Part shown: in pieces, positions 22,773 through 30,285 of the stretch
Layout: the number at the start of each line of letters is the position of its first letter
Position numbering within the stretch: position 1 is the first letter of the stretch
Assembly: GCA_007131745.1 (NCBI GenBank)
Contig: SLPX01000218.1
Span: 1 to 30,285, forward strand
Direction of reading: 5' to 3'
Source: Myxococcales bacterium
Lineage (GTDB): Bacteria; Myxococcota; Polyangia; HGW-17; SLPX01
DNA length: 30,285 nt
Position numbers and translations under genes: made by a program
The notes under the pieces: model-generated
The model's database searches: none
Told to the model about the DNA's origin: nothing
What the model saw: only the letters and a program-made list of their open reading frames with translations

Positions 22773-23981
22773 ATGCCTAAATTCGTCTGGGAAGGAAAAA
22801 CCAGAACCGGAGAAAGCCGCAAAGGCGAAATGGAAGCGGAAAATCCGGAATCTCTCACCAACCGTCTTCGTCAACAAGACATTACTGTAACAAAAGTCAA
22901 AAAAAAGAGAGGCGAACTTTCATTGGTTATCGGCGCTCCCGTCAAACCAAAAGAACTGGTCGTATTCACAAGACAGTTCGCCACAATGATTGATGCCGGC
23001 CTACCATTGGTTCAATGCCTTACCATATTGGCCGACACTTCCGACAACAAGGCGTTTCAAAAAATTCTGTCCGATGTTCGTACAAGTGTGGAATCCGGCG
23101 CTACTTTTTCAAATGCCCTCGCCCGGCACCCAAAGGTTTTTAATCCTCTTTTCGTAAACCTTGTAGCAGCCGGCGAAGCCGGCGGTATTTTGGACACGAT
23201 AATGAACCGTCTGGCTGTCCACATTGAAAAAATGGTCAAACTGAAACGCCGGATAAAGAGCGCCATGACTTACCCGGTTGCTGTTTTGGTCATAGCAATA
23301 GCCATAATCGTCTTGATGCTCTGGAAGGTAATCCCTACTTTTCAAAGAATGTTCACCGATTTCGGTGGTGGTTCTTTACCCAGGCCCACAGCTATTCTTA
23401 TCAGTCTTTCAGAAGGGTTTATCTCTAACGGTCACTGGTTCGCCTTGTTTTTATTCGCCTTCATTGCCCTGATTATCTTTCTCGTCAAATGGAAAAAAAG
23501 TCGTTATTACGTTGATAAAGCTCTCCTATACATGCCGGTCTTGGGCCCAACAATTCAAAAAACAGTTGTAGCCCGTTTCACTCGGACCATGGGAACCCTT
23601 CTGGCATCCGGTGTTCCCATTCTGGATTCATTGACTATCGTCGCAAGAACCGCCGGAAACATGGTCGTTGAAGAAGCCATACTCTTTATCAAAGATCGTC
23701 TTGCGGAAGGCCAGAGTATGGCGCCTCCCTTGATGGAAACCGGCGTTTTTCCTCCCATGGTCGCACAAATGATCGGGGTTGGAGAACAAACAGGCGCACT
23801 AGATGCAATGCTCAATAAAATAGCGGATTTTTATGACGATGAGGTAGACGTCGCTGTGGAAAATCTGACCAGCTTACTGGAACCCATTATGATGTCCGTG
23901 CTCGGCGTTGTAGTTGGGGGTGTAATTGTCGCCATGTACTTGCCGGTCTTCGAAATGGCCGGAAACATAAATACAGAATGA
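22773..23981 (+). CDS. pilC: Type IV pilus inner membrane platform protein PilC (GspF family)
   Basis: The 402-residue protein opens with MPKFVWEGKTRTGESRKGEM, the usual PilC/GspF N-terminus. Two T2SSF domains follow at residues about 68-190 and 270-392, with FTRQFATMIDAGLPLVQCL and FTRTMGTLLASGVPILDSL as the repeated cores and a membrane segment after each. PilC couples the PilB/PilT motor ATPases to pilin assembly in the inner membrane. GGAG precedes the ATG. The sensor kinase gene pilS follows after 3 bases. The pilB, pilT and pilA genes that often flank pilC are absent from the window. Confidence 0.96.
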   Translation: MPKFVWEGKTRTGESRKGEMEAENPESLTNRLRQQDITVTKVKKKRGELSLVIGAPVKPKELVVFTRQFATMIDAGLPLVQCLTILADTSDNKAFQKILSDVRTSVESGATFSNALARHPKVFNPLFVNLVAAGEAGGILDTIMNRLAVHIEKMVKLKRRIKSAMTYPVAVLVIAIAIIVLMLWKVIPTFQRMFTDFGGGSLPRPTAILISLSEGFISNGHWFALFLFAFIALIIFLVKWKKSRYYVDKALLYMPVLGPTIQKTVVARFTRTMGTLLASGVPILDSLTIVARTAGNMVVEEAILFIKDRLAEGQSMAPPLMETGVFPPMVAQMIGVGEQTGALDAMLNKIADFYDDEVDVAVENLTSLLEPIMMSVLGVVVGGVIVAMYLPVFEMAGNINTE

Positions 23982-23984
23982 TTC

Positions 23985-25691
23985 GTGGCAACAAGTAATT
24001 CAAATACATTCGCTTCTTCCCGTTCATCAATCCAAAAAGAGATTTCCAAAGAAGCATCGATTCGTTTGAAGTCTCAAATATCCTGGATTCTTTTTCTCCG
24101 GGTATTGCTTTTAACAATACTGCTGATCGGAATGGTGCTTTTCAATCTCTTGGTACATAGCTCCTTCCGGCTTACGACCTTTTTCACCCGGATCCTTTTC
24201 GGAATCATAATATTTATGTATTTCCTTTCCATTTTTTATGGGCTGATTTTGAATTATATTCGTCGATATCTGCTTTTTTTCTACGTTCAAACTGCTGTTG
24301 ACCTGTTGGCGGTATCTTTCATCGTTCATGCTACCGGTGGATCCGGATCAGGCTATACAACCCTGTTCCTGATCGCAATCATAGGGGCTTCCATTATCGA
24401 CAGGGAAAGAGGCGCATTGGTTTCAGGGGTTATGGCCTCAGCCTTATTTCTTTCGGTTTCCCTTCTGGGCCATTACCGATTTCTTCCCATGCTGCCCGGC
24501 CAGTTTTCACCTCCTTGGGAAGAAATTGAAACAGTCTTTCTGAAGAATTTAGGACTCAATTTCGCTGCTTTTTGGGCTGTGGCTTTCATGTCGGCCCACT
24601 TGGGAACCCTTCTCGGCAAAGCCAACATGGAAGCCGTTGCTCATAAGACCGCTTTGGACGACTTTTCCGTTCATCACGATGTGATTCTACGTTTCATTAA
24701 TTCAGGGATCATATCAACAGACACTGAAGATCGAATTCTCTCAATGAACAAGGCCGCTGAAAAGATTCTCAACTGCCGAAAAGAAGATGTACTACATGAA
24801 CCTTGTTGGAGAATTCTTCCGAAGTTCACAGATGAAATGACAAGAACTTCCATCAACCAGCGAGACGGAAATCCGCTTATCGTTGATATTTCAAGAACTT
24901 CATATTCAAGCAAGAGCGGTGAAAAACAAGGCGACATTTACCTTATTACGGATCGAACAAAACTTGAACTAATGGAAAAGGAGGTAAGAAAGAATGAACA
25001 CTTGGCAATGATGGGACGCTTTGCAGCCGGTATTGCTCATGAAATCAGAAACCCCCTGGCTTCCATGTCGGGAGCTGTTGAGCTTTTGAAAGAATCTGCT
25101 TTTCCCGAAGATAGCGAAGACGGTAAACTCATGAATATTCTTTTTCGGGAAGTGGGGCGGCTGGATTCTTTGATTACAGATTTATTGGTATTTGCCAGAC
25201 CTCGTCCTGTTGAATTCACTTCGTTGGTGTTGAAAAACCTCCTTTCAGACATCATCAGAATTCTGGACAAAAGGGGCAAAGATCTTGAAGTAATTTTAAA
25301 CCCTATAGATGAAGGTCTTATCCGAGGAGATGAAGACAAACTGAAACAACTGTTTTTGAATCTTCTTGTAAACTCCGTTGATGCAATCAAACTCACCGGT
25401 GTCATCGAAGTGGAGATCAGCAAAAAAGATCATTTTATCGTAGTAAGCATCAAAGATACCGGTGAAGGCATCGCCGAGAAAAACATACCCCAGCTCTTTG
25501 AACCCTTTTTCACAACAAAAAAACATGGCACCGGCCTTGGTTTGGCCATTACTCATCAAATAGCATCGGACCACGGAGGTTTAATCGAAGTGAAGTCCAC
25601 CAAAAACAAGGGCACGCTGATTCAGGTTTTTCTCCCATACTCTCATGACAATTTGAAGTCTACTCTAAAAAGAGGATATAAAGAGTCGTGA
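23985..25691 (+). CDS. pilS: PilS-like membrane sensor histidine kinase
   Basis: The 568-residue protein has six membrane segments in residues about 25-210 and a PAS-like domain at about 230-320 (LRFINSGIISTDTEDRILSM). A HisKA domain with AHEIRNPLASM (phospho-acceptor His near 354) and a HATPase domain with N-box NLLVNSVDAI, DTGEGIA and GTGLGLAI complete it. This is the NtrB/PilS layout; PilS controls pilin transcription through a PilR response regulator. The start is GTG 23985, three bases after the pilC stop, so the genes are cotranscribed. Unlike usual loci no pilR follows; the next gene lies on the other strand. Confidence 0.9.
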   Translation: MATSNSNTFASSRSSIQKEISKEASIRLKSQISWILFLRVLLLTILLIGMVLFNLLVHSSFRLTTFFTRILFGIIIFMYFLSIFYGLILNYIRRYLLFFYVQTAVDLLAVSFIVHATGGSGSGYTTLFLIAIIGASIIDRERGALVSGVMASALFLSVSLLGHYRFLPMLPGQFSPPWEEIETVFLKNLGLNFAAFWAVAFMSAHLGTLLGKANMEAVAHKTALDDFSVHHDVILRFINSGIISTDTEDRILSMNKAAEKILNCRKEDVLHEPCWRILPKFTDEMTRTSINQRDGNPLIVDISRTSYSSKSGEKQGDIYLITDRTKLELMEKEVRKNEHLAMMGRFAAGIAHEIRNPLASMSGAVELLKESAFPEDSEDGKLMNILFREVGRLDSLITDLLVFARPRPVEFTSLVLKNLLSDIIRILDKRGKDLEVILNPIDEGLIRGDEDKLKQLFLNLLVNSVDAIKLTGVIEVEISKKDHFIVVSIKDTGEGIAEKNIPQLFEPFFTTKKHGTGLGLAITHQIASDHGGLIEVKSTKNKGTLIQVFLPYSHDNLKSTLKRGYKES

Positions 25692-25727
25692 GAAAGTCCG
25701 GGTGGGATCAACTTTTTTCAAAAATCC

Positions 25728-28700
25728 TCACAGACCCACACCGCAGATCTTCCTTGCCTCGACATGGTAAGGACTTACATGATATTTAAGAAGAGACGCT
25801 ATCGTCTCCTCCGGAGCCTTTCTTGCATGAAGACCTGCAACCGCAGCTTCAAGGCTTCCGCAGAGACACAATCCAACCCGGTCGGCACACACTTCCGCTG
25901 CTTCTTTCCACGAACTCATCCCAATGGAGCCCGCCCTTGAAAACAACATGGCCGGCTCCTCCAGACCCTTTCGAATCCTTCTAGGAACCGCTTTAATGAA
26001 GTTTTTACCCAATTCATTCAACTCATACTGTGGGGCAATGTGTTCGCCGAAACCCTTATCATACTGACAAACGATTCCAGCCAGGAGTTTTTCCAACACC
26101 TTCAAATCAGCCCATTTCAAATAAATCGCTCCGGTGGCAATCAAAGAAAGATGTCTTGCAATTTCAAAAGTAAACGCTCTTGTTTCCGTGGAAGTCAACA
26201 CTGCGGATCCCAGAACCAAAAACGGTACTTGCCCCGGACTGGCTGTTATAATGTTTGGAATCGTTTCGTTTACAAAAACTTTGTATTTTTCGATCCCCAG
26301 CCTTTTCGCTGTACGAAGAATGATTTCGCCGCGTGGATTGTTCAGCGGAAGTTCACGGCATCCTACCATTCCTTTTATCAGAAGATCCTCCGGAAACTGG
26401 TTGTAAAGATAGGGAGATAGCATATATAGCAAATTTCTGGCCGCGGCAGGTTCTTCTTCAACAGCCATGAATCTAGCTATATGGTCGGCATTCAAAACTC
26501 CAAAAACCACCGGAGCTTCTTCAAAAACCTTCACCCCTTCGTCCGCCAACACTTTTTCCTCTTCGTTAGCCTGGCCGAACAAGACTACGGCTTGAGACGC
26601 CAACCTTGCTGAATCTTTTTCTTTCCTTTTCAAAAAAACTTCTTTCAATCCCCTGTATGCTCTGAAGCAAAAAGGATCTTTCTTCATGACCGCCTGAAAT
26701 TCCGCCTTTGCAAGACCTATTCGATCCCCCATCAAATGAAGAGAAGCTAATTCTAACCTGGTCTCCAGAGAACCAGGATCTTTATCCAGTGCTATTTGCA
26801 CCTCTCTTTCAGCCTTGTCTCTCTGCTTCAGATTGTGTACGAGATTTCTCGCCCTTGAAAGTCTAAGTTCCGTGCTCCCCGGACGATCTGCGCCGGCTTC
26901 CTGAATAACTCTCCTCAAAAGATTTTCATATCCCTCAAAATCCTTTCTTTCCTCAAAAAACTCCTCCAGGCAACCGATGGCCTCCGGTGCCAACAAGCAA
27001 AGAGCTGCTGCTCTTATGAGATGTTCCTGGGCTTTTTCCTTGTCGTCCAGACCGCTTTCCCTGACTTTTGCTAATCTTACAAGAAATCTTGCCCGGTCCT
27101 GTGGTTGAGCTGCATCCGCCAACTTTGATAGATGATCTGCTGCTTCTTCCCATTTTCCCAGCTTGATTTCCAAATCGGCTGAATATTCCAGGACTTCTTT
27201 GTTTTCACCATGTTCCTTCAAAACTTCCCGGCAAAGTTTTAATGCTTTCTCTTCTTCATGCAATCGGTCTTTCAACAAAGAAATGTTCTGTAACTTTATG
27301 GATAATCTTGTTTGTTTGTCGGAAGTTATTTTCTCTAGCTTTTCAAGACAATCGGAGGCTTCTCGCCAGCGTCGCCCCACGGAATAAAGCATTGAAAGTT
27401 CATTCAGGGACTTTTCGTGGTTCGCTTGGATTGAAAGGATTTCTTCCAGAACACCACAAGCTTTTTCCACGTCTCCCAGGTTGGTTTTATACAAATTTGC
27501 CATTTCGGAAAGAATGGGAATTTTTTCCTTTTGCTCCAAGGTCGCTAGTTTCTTCTTATACAAACCCACAAGATCCTCATATCCATCCCTGGAGGCTACA
27601 AGAGAACAAAGTCTTTGAAACGCTACTTCGTGTGATGGATCACGTTCAAAAACTTTTGCATATGCGGCTTCCGCCTTTGCCGGATCCATATACTCAATCA
27701 GCCAGATATCCCCGGCTTTCATCAGTGCTGAAACAGCTGCATTCGCATCTTTGCTAAGCGTGCTTTCTTTCAGCAAGAGGTCCGCCACTTTCTCTTGATC
27801 TCCCTTCAACTGTCTTAAAACCCTGAGACTTCTCAAAGCAGGAAGATCTTTCGGGTTGATTTCCACTGCTTTTTCGTACATGGAAGCTGCTTCGTCCACT
27901 TTTCCCCTCCTCCACATGACGTCCCCCAGTCTCAAGTAGAGAACCGTCGCCTCTTCTACATCATGTTTAACAGTTTCCAGCTTTTCCCGAAGCACTTCCG
28001 TCAAAGTATGATCATCGGAACCGTCAATCGCTAATCTTTCAAGCGTTTCAAGGGCTTCCATATCTCCTGGTATGGCCTCCAAGATCTTCATCCCTACTGC
28101 AGCTTCCGGATGTTCACTTTCTTCCACTGATTTTATTCCAGACCAAGAGTTTTTGTCTTTGAGCAACGCTGCCGTACTATTGGGATCTGAAAGGATGGAT
28201 GCCAGCTTTTGCAAGGCTGCAGAAAGTTTTTCGGGTTTTCCCTTTCTCATAACTTCAACCAAATTGGACCAGGCTTCGGTATTGTGGGGCTCTCTATCAA
28301 TTGCTTTTTCATTCCACTGTCTTGCCATGACATTGTCTTTAAGATGATGAAATGAAGTGTATGCCAGTCTCAACTCTACACGAACCGGATCCCACCACCC
28401 TTCTCCTTTACTGTGAGGACGTAAATGATTTTCAAGGCCCTTGAAGTCACTTTTCCCTCCGTAAAGTCGTTCCAGCGCCAGGTGTGCAACTGCTTCCGCT
28501 TTTTCCACTTCCATGGCTTTTTGTATTCTTTCCACAGCTCCTTCCGGATTTCCCAGCCGATCTTCCATAATCTTACCAGCCCTCAAATTCGAAAGGGCTA
28601 TTCGGGTTCGATTTCCTCCTTCAGCCTGTTTATCCAGCAGCTCCAGGAAATCGGACCATCTTCCTGTTTTCCTAAGCAAATCGCTCAATGCATCTTGCGC

Positions 28701-30285
28701 TGGAACATGTCCAGGTTCATTCTGAAGGGCTTCTTTATATGAACTGATCGCACCTTTTCTGTCCCCCATCTTGGTTTCAAGTATTTGGCCTACTCTGAAA
28801 AGAAGATCTGCTGCATCACCTCGGCTTTCAGAAATTTTTACTTCCGTCTTGTAAACCTCCACTAATTTGTTCCAGCGCGCTTTTCTGTGATGTAGCCTGC
28901 CAAGGCGGCTCAATGTCTCTAGGTGAGCGGGGTCATCTTTAAGAATCTTTTCGTAAAAACTCAGGGCTTTGCCGTCATCATTCAATCTAGCTTCAAGCAC
29001 AGATGCTGCATGACACAAAATCGAGCAAGTCTCTTCTTTGTCCCGGCTCAAGCCAGCTTCTGTTTCAAGACTTTCTACCAATTTTTCCCACATCCCGAGC
29101 TTTTCATAAATTCTTGAAAGGGAAAGGTGTATTTCCCTGTCATCAGGTACTTCATCTCGCAGAGATTCCAAAATCTCCAGTGCTTGTTCTTGTCGCTCGA
29201 GTCTTTGCTCGGCGAGCTCGGCCATTTTCTTTCTCAAAGAAACCCGTCGAGCTTTGTCCTTACTTTTTTCAGCTTCGACAGAGTAGAGATCATAGAGATC
29301 CTCCCACTCCTCACGTATTGTGTATAATCTGTCGAGCGCCCTGAATGCGGGTCCTCTGTTTTCCTGGAGGCGATGCGCTGCTTCGTAAAAACAGATCGCC
29401 TTTCCCGGATCCGAAAGTTCATATTCAAATATTTCGGCTTGTCTTAGCAGGACGGCCGCTTTTCTTTGCGGATCTTGATGCACCTCAGCTTCAATCTGAA
29501 GAAGATCACAAAGCTCCTCCCATTTCTTCTCTGCTGCAAGTTCCGCGGCCAATGCTCTCCTGGCCGGAATGTCAGCCGGGCAAACTTCAAGGGCTTTCTT
29601 ATATCTTGTTTTTGCTTCTTCACGACGATCCAGCCGCACATGCAAAATGGAGCCGATTCTAAAATGAAGAGCTGCAATATACCTAGGAGAATCTATCTCC
29701 CGGGTTAATGAGAGAATTCTCTCCAAGGTACTGCACAAACTTTCCCACCGCCCGATATCCCCATACAATTCCACGAGTTCCCACAACGGCAAAAGATTGT
29801 CCGGTTTCAAAGCTGCTGCCTGCTCAAACAGAACGATGGCTCTATCGGCATCTTCAAGACGATTCCAAACCAAACTCCCTGCAAGATATCTGTTTGCAAA
29901 ATTCAAGTCCACGCTTGATGCGAGATCTCCCTGTTGAACAAACAAATCAGCCAACTCACTCCAGCGACCTTCTCTTGATAACAAGCTCTCCAAGCTGAAC
30001 CTGGCTCCCTCATGATGAGGATTGGATTTGAGAGCCAAGCTAAAAAGCTCCACCGCCTTTGAAGAATCTCTCAAAGAAAATAGTCTTATATTGCCTGCCT
30101 CAGCCAGCAAAACCGCCTTAAAATCAGGATCTCTTGTGACATTGGCTAACTTGACCAGGGCTTCTGCGTGTTTTTTTGGATCCTTGGTAACCCTTTGGAG
30201 ATCTACAAGTGACCAGAGTGTTGTTTCATTCGAACTGTCAAGATCCAGGGATTTTTGAAAGGTTTTTTCTGCTGTTTTGTAGTCA
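25728..30285 (-). CDS. Giant TPR protein with degenerate peptidase-like C-terminal domain (runs off the right edge)
   Basis: The frame is open from the stop at 25728 to the end of the window, at least 1518 codons, so the N-terminus is missing; an internal TTG at 30110 is not the real start because the upstream codons (TFQKSLDLDSSNETTLWSLV and on) continue the TPR pattern. Most of the protein is TPR helical hairpins, with a 72-residue double-TPR unit repeated in the N-terminal visible part. The last 200 or so residues form an alpha/beta domain containing VFVNETIP, PFLVLGSAVL and TRAFTFEIARHLSLIA. The last looks like the zinc helix of M48-type peptidases with FEIAR in place of HExxH. No catalytic His remains, so it is probably a structural or binding domain. 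Confidence 0.92.
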   Translation of the reverse strand, partial: DYKTAEKTFQKSLDLDSSNETTLWSLVDLQRVTKDPKKHAEALVKLANVTRDPDFKAVLLAEAGNIRLFSLRDSSKAVELFSLALKSNPHHEGARFSLESLLSREGRWSELADLFVQQGDLASSVDLNFANRYLAGSLVWNRLEDADRAIVLFEQAAALKPDNLLPLWELVELYGDIGRWESLCSTLERILSLTREIDSPRYIAALHFRIGSILHVRLDRREEAKTRYKKALEVCPADIPARRALAAELAAEKKWEELCDLLQIEAEVHQDPQRKAAVLLRQAEIFEYELSDPGKAICFYEAAHRLQENRGPAFRALDRLYTIREEWEDLYDLYSVEAEKSKDKARRVSLRKKMAELAEQRLERQEQALEILESLRDEVPDDREIHLSLSRIYEKLGMWEKLVESLETEAGLSRDKEETCSILCHAASVLEARLNDDGKALSFYEKILKDDPAHLETLSRLGRLHHRKARWNKLVEVYKTEVKISESRGDAADLLFRVGQILETKMGDRKGAISSYKEALQNEPGHVPAQDALSDLLRKTGRWSDFLELLDKQAEGGNRTRIALSNLRAGKIMEDRLGNPEGAVERIQKAMEVEKAEAVAHLALERLYGGKSDFKGLENHLRPHSKGEGWWDPVRVELRLAYTSFHHLKDNVMARQWNEKAIDREPHNTEAWSNLVEVMRKGKPEKLSAALQKLASILSDPNSTAALLKDKNSWSGIKSVEESEHPEAAVGMKILEAIPGDMEALETLERLAIDGSDDHTLTEVLREKLETVKHDVEEATVLYLRLGDVMWRRGKVDEAASMYEKAVEINPKDLPALRSLRVLRQLKGDQEKVADLLLKESTLSKDANAAVSALMKAGDIWLIEYMDPAKAEAAYAKVFERDPSHEVAFQRLCSLVASRDGYEDLVGLYKKKLATLEQKEKIPILSEMANLYKTNLGDVEKACGVLEEILSIQANHEKSLNELSMLYSVGRRWREASDCLEKLEKITSDKQTRLSIKLQNISLLKDRLHEEEKALKLCREVLKEHGENKEVLEYSADLEIKLGKWEEAADHLSKLADAAQPQDRARFLVRLAKVRESGLDDKEKAQEHLIRAAALCLLAPEAIGCLEEFFEERKDFEGYENLLRRVIQEAGADRPGSTELRLSRARNLVHNLKQRDKAEREVQIALDKDPGSLETRLELASLHLMGDRIGLAKAEFQAVMKKDPFCFRAYRGLKEVFLKRKEKDSARLASQAVVLFGQANEEEKVLADEGVKVFEEAPVVFGVLNADHIARFMAVEEEPAAARNLLYMLSPYLYNQFPEDLLIKGMVGCRELPLNNPRGEIILRTAKRLGIEKYKVFVNETIPNIITASPGQVPFLVLGSAVLTSTETRAFTFEIARHLSLIATGAIYLKWADLKVLEKLLAGIVCQYDKGFGEHIAPQYELNELGKNFIKAVPRRIRKGLEEPAMLFSRAGSIGMSSWKEAAEVCADRVGLCLCGSLEAAVAGLHARKAPEETIASLLKYHVSPYHVEARKICGVGL
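28656..29963 (-). repeat. 72-residue (216-base) tandem double-TPR repeats within the giant TPR gene
   Basis: A Trp in the motif [GKAE]xW[ES]xL recurs at residues 50, 122, 197, 269, 341, 413 and 485, counted from the codon at 30110. The spacing is 72 except for one 75. Each unit follows the order W-x2-L, E-A-helix, L-x3-A-x-I-x-E-x3-D, A-I-x2-Y-x2-A-L, P-x6-AL-x2-LY. DNA identity between units is low, so the array is old. Confidence 0.85.

Noticed and set aside
25692..25727. Bidirectional terminator between pilS and the giant TPR gene
   Set aside because: GTGGGAT and ATCCTCAC pair only with a bulge and no clear T-run follows the stem on either strand.
28656..29963. Tandem DNA repeat or CRISPR-like array
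   Set aside because: The periodicity is at the protein level; DNA units differ strongly and there are no short identical repeats with spacers.
30108..30110. TTG at 30110 as the start of the giant TPR protein
   Set aside because: Translation upstream continues without a stop to the window edge and keeps the TPR pattern, so the gene is truncated by the window.

Overview
The window looks like a chromosomal segment from a deltaproteobacterial-type bacterium, most plausibly in the Myxococcota/Bradymonadota neighbourhood. This is inferred from gene content: a Thr-Tyr-Gly-Thr tRNA cluster ahead of tuf, a receiver-DUF4388-DnaJ-like-TPR fusion, very large TPR proteins, several TPR lipoproteins, a type IV pilus pilC-pilS pair, and a DUF4292/LolB-like lipoprotein next to a TPR lipoprotein. 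Base composition is moderate to AT-leaning. TTG and GTG starts with good ribosome binding sites are common. I saw no transposase, integrase, phage gene or CRISPR array.

Left part (1-6104): the minus-strand stable-RNA operon tRNA-Thr(TGT), tRNA-Tyr(GTA), tRNA-Gly(TCC), tRNA-Thr(GGT), tuf has a near-consensus promoter with a GC-rich discriminator. It is followed by a TPR lipoprotein gene, a small Cys-rich lipoprotein with an overlapping divergent promoter, an unrecognised helical protein, a tRNA-Leu(CAG) and a 575-residue lipoprotein of unknown role.

Middle part (6105-15600): an FmdB-type zinc-ribbon gene leads into an oligopeptide ABC ATPase pair (OppD, OppF) with no permease nearby. Next come the 1099-residue receiver/DUF4388/J-like/TPR protein and a 66-residue protein. 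On the other strand lie an outer-membrane-protein, ECF sigma and anti-sigma operon, then radC. A cluster of DnaA boxes sits between radC and a small ribbon-helix-helix gene.

Right part (15600-30285): a minus-strand series runs TPR lipoprotein, LolB-like lipoprotein, comM, a 161-residue helical protein overlapping comM by ATGA, and a YceF-type Maf pyrophosphatase. A perfect 16-bp palindrome resembling a LexA box overlaps the -35 of a comM promoter, and a perfect 20-bp GC-rich hairpin lies between the last two genes. Then come a tail-anchored protein, a flippase-like membrane protein, pilC and pilS, and a giant TPR protein that runs off the right edge.

The main points of interest are the SOS-like operator at comM with its coupled unknown gene, the degenerate peptidase-like C-terminal domain shared by the two large TPR proteins, the DnaA-box cluster, and the GC-rich hairpin.
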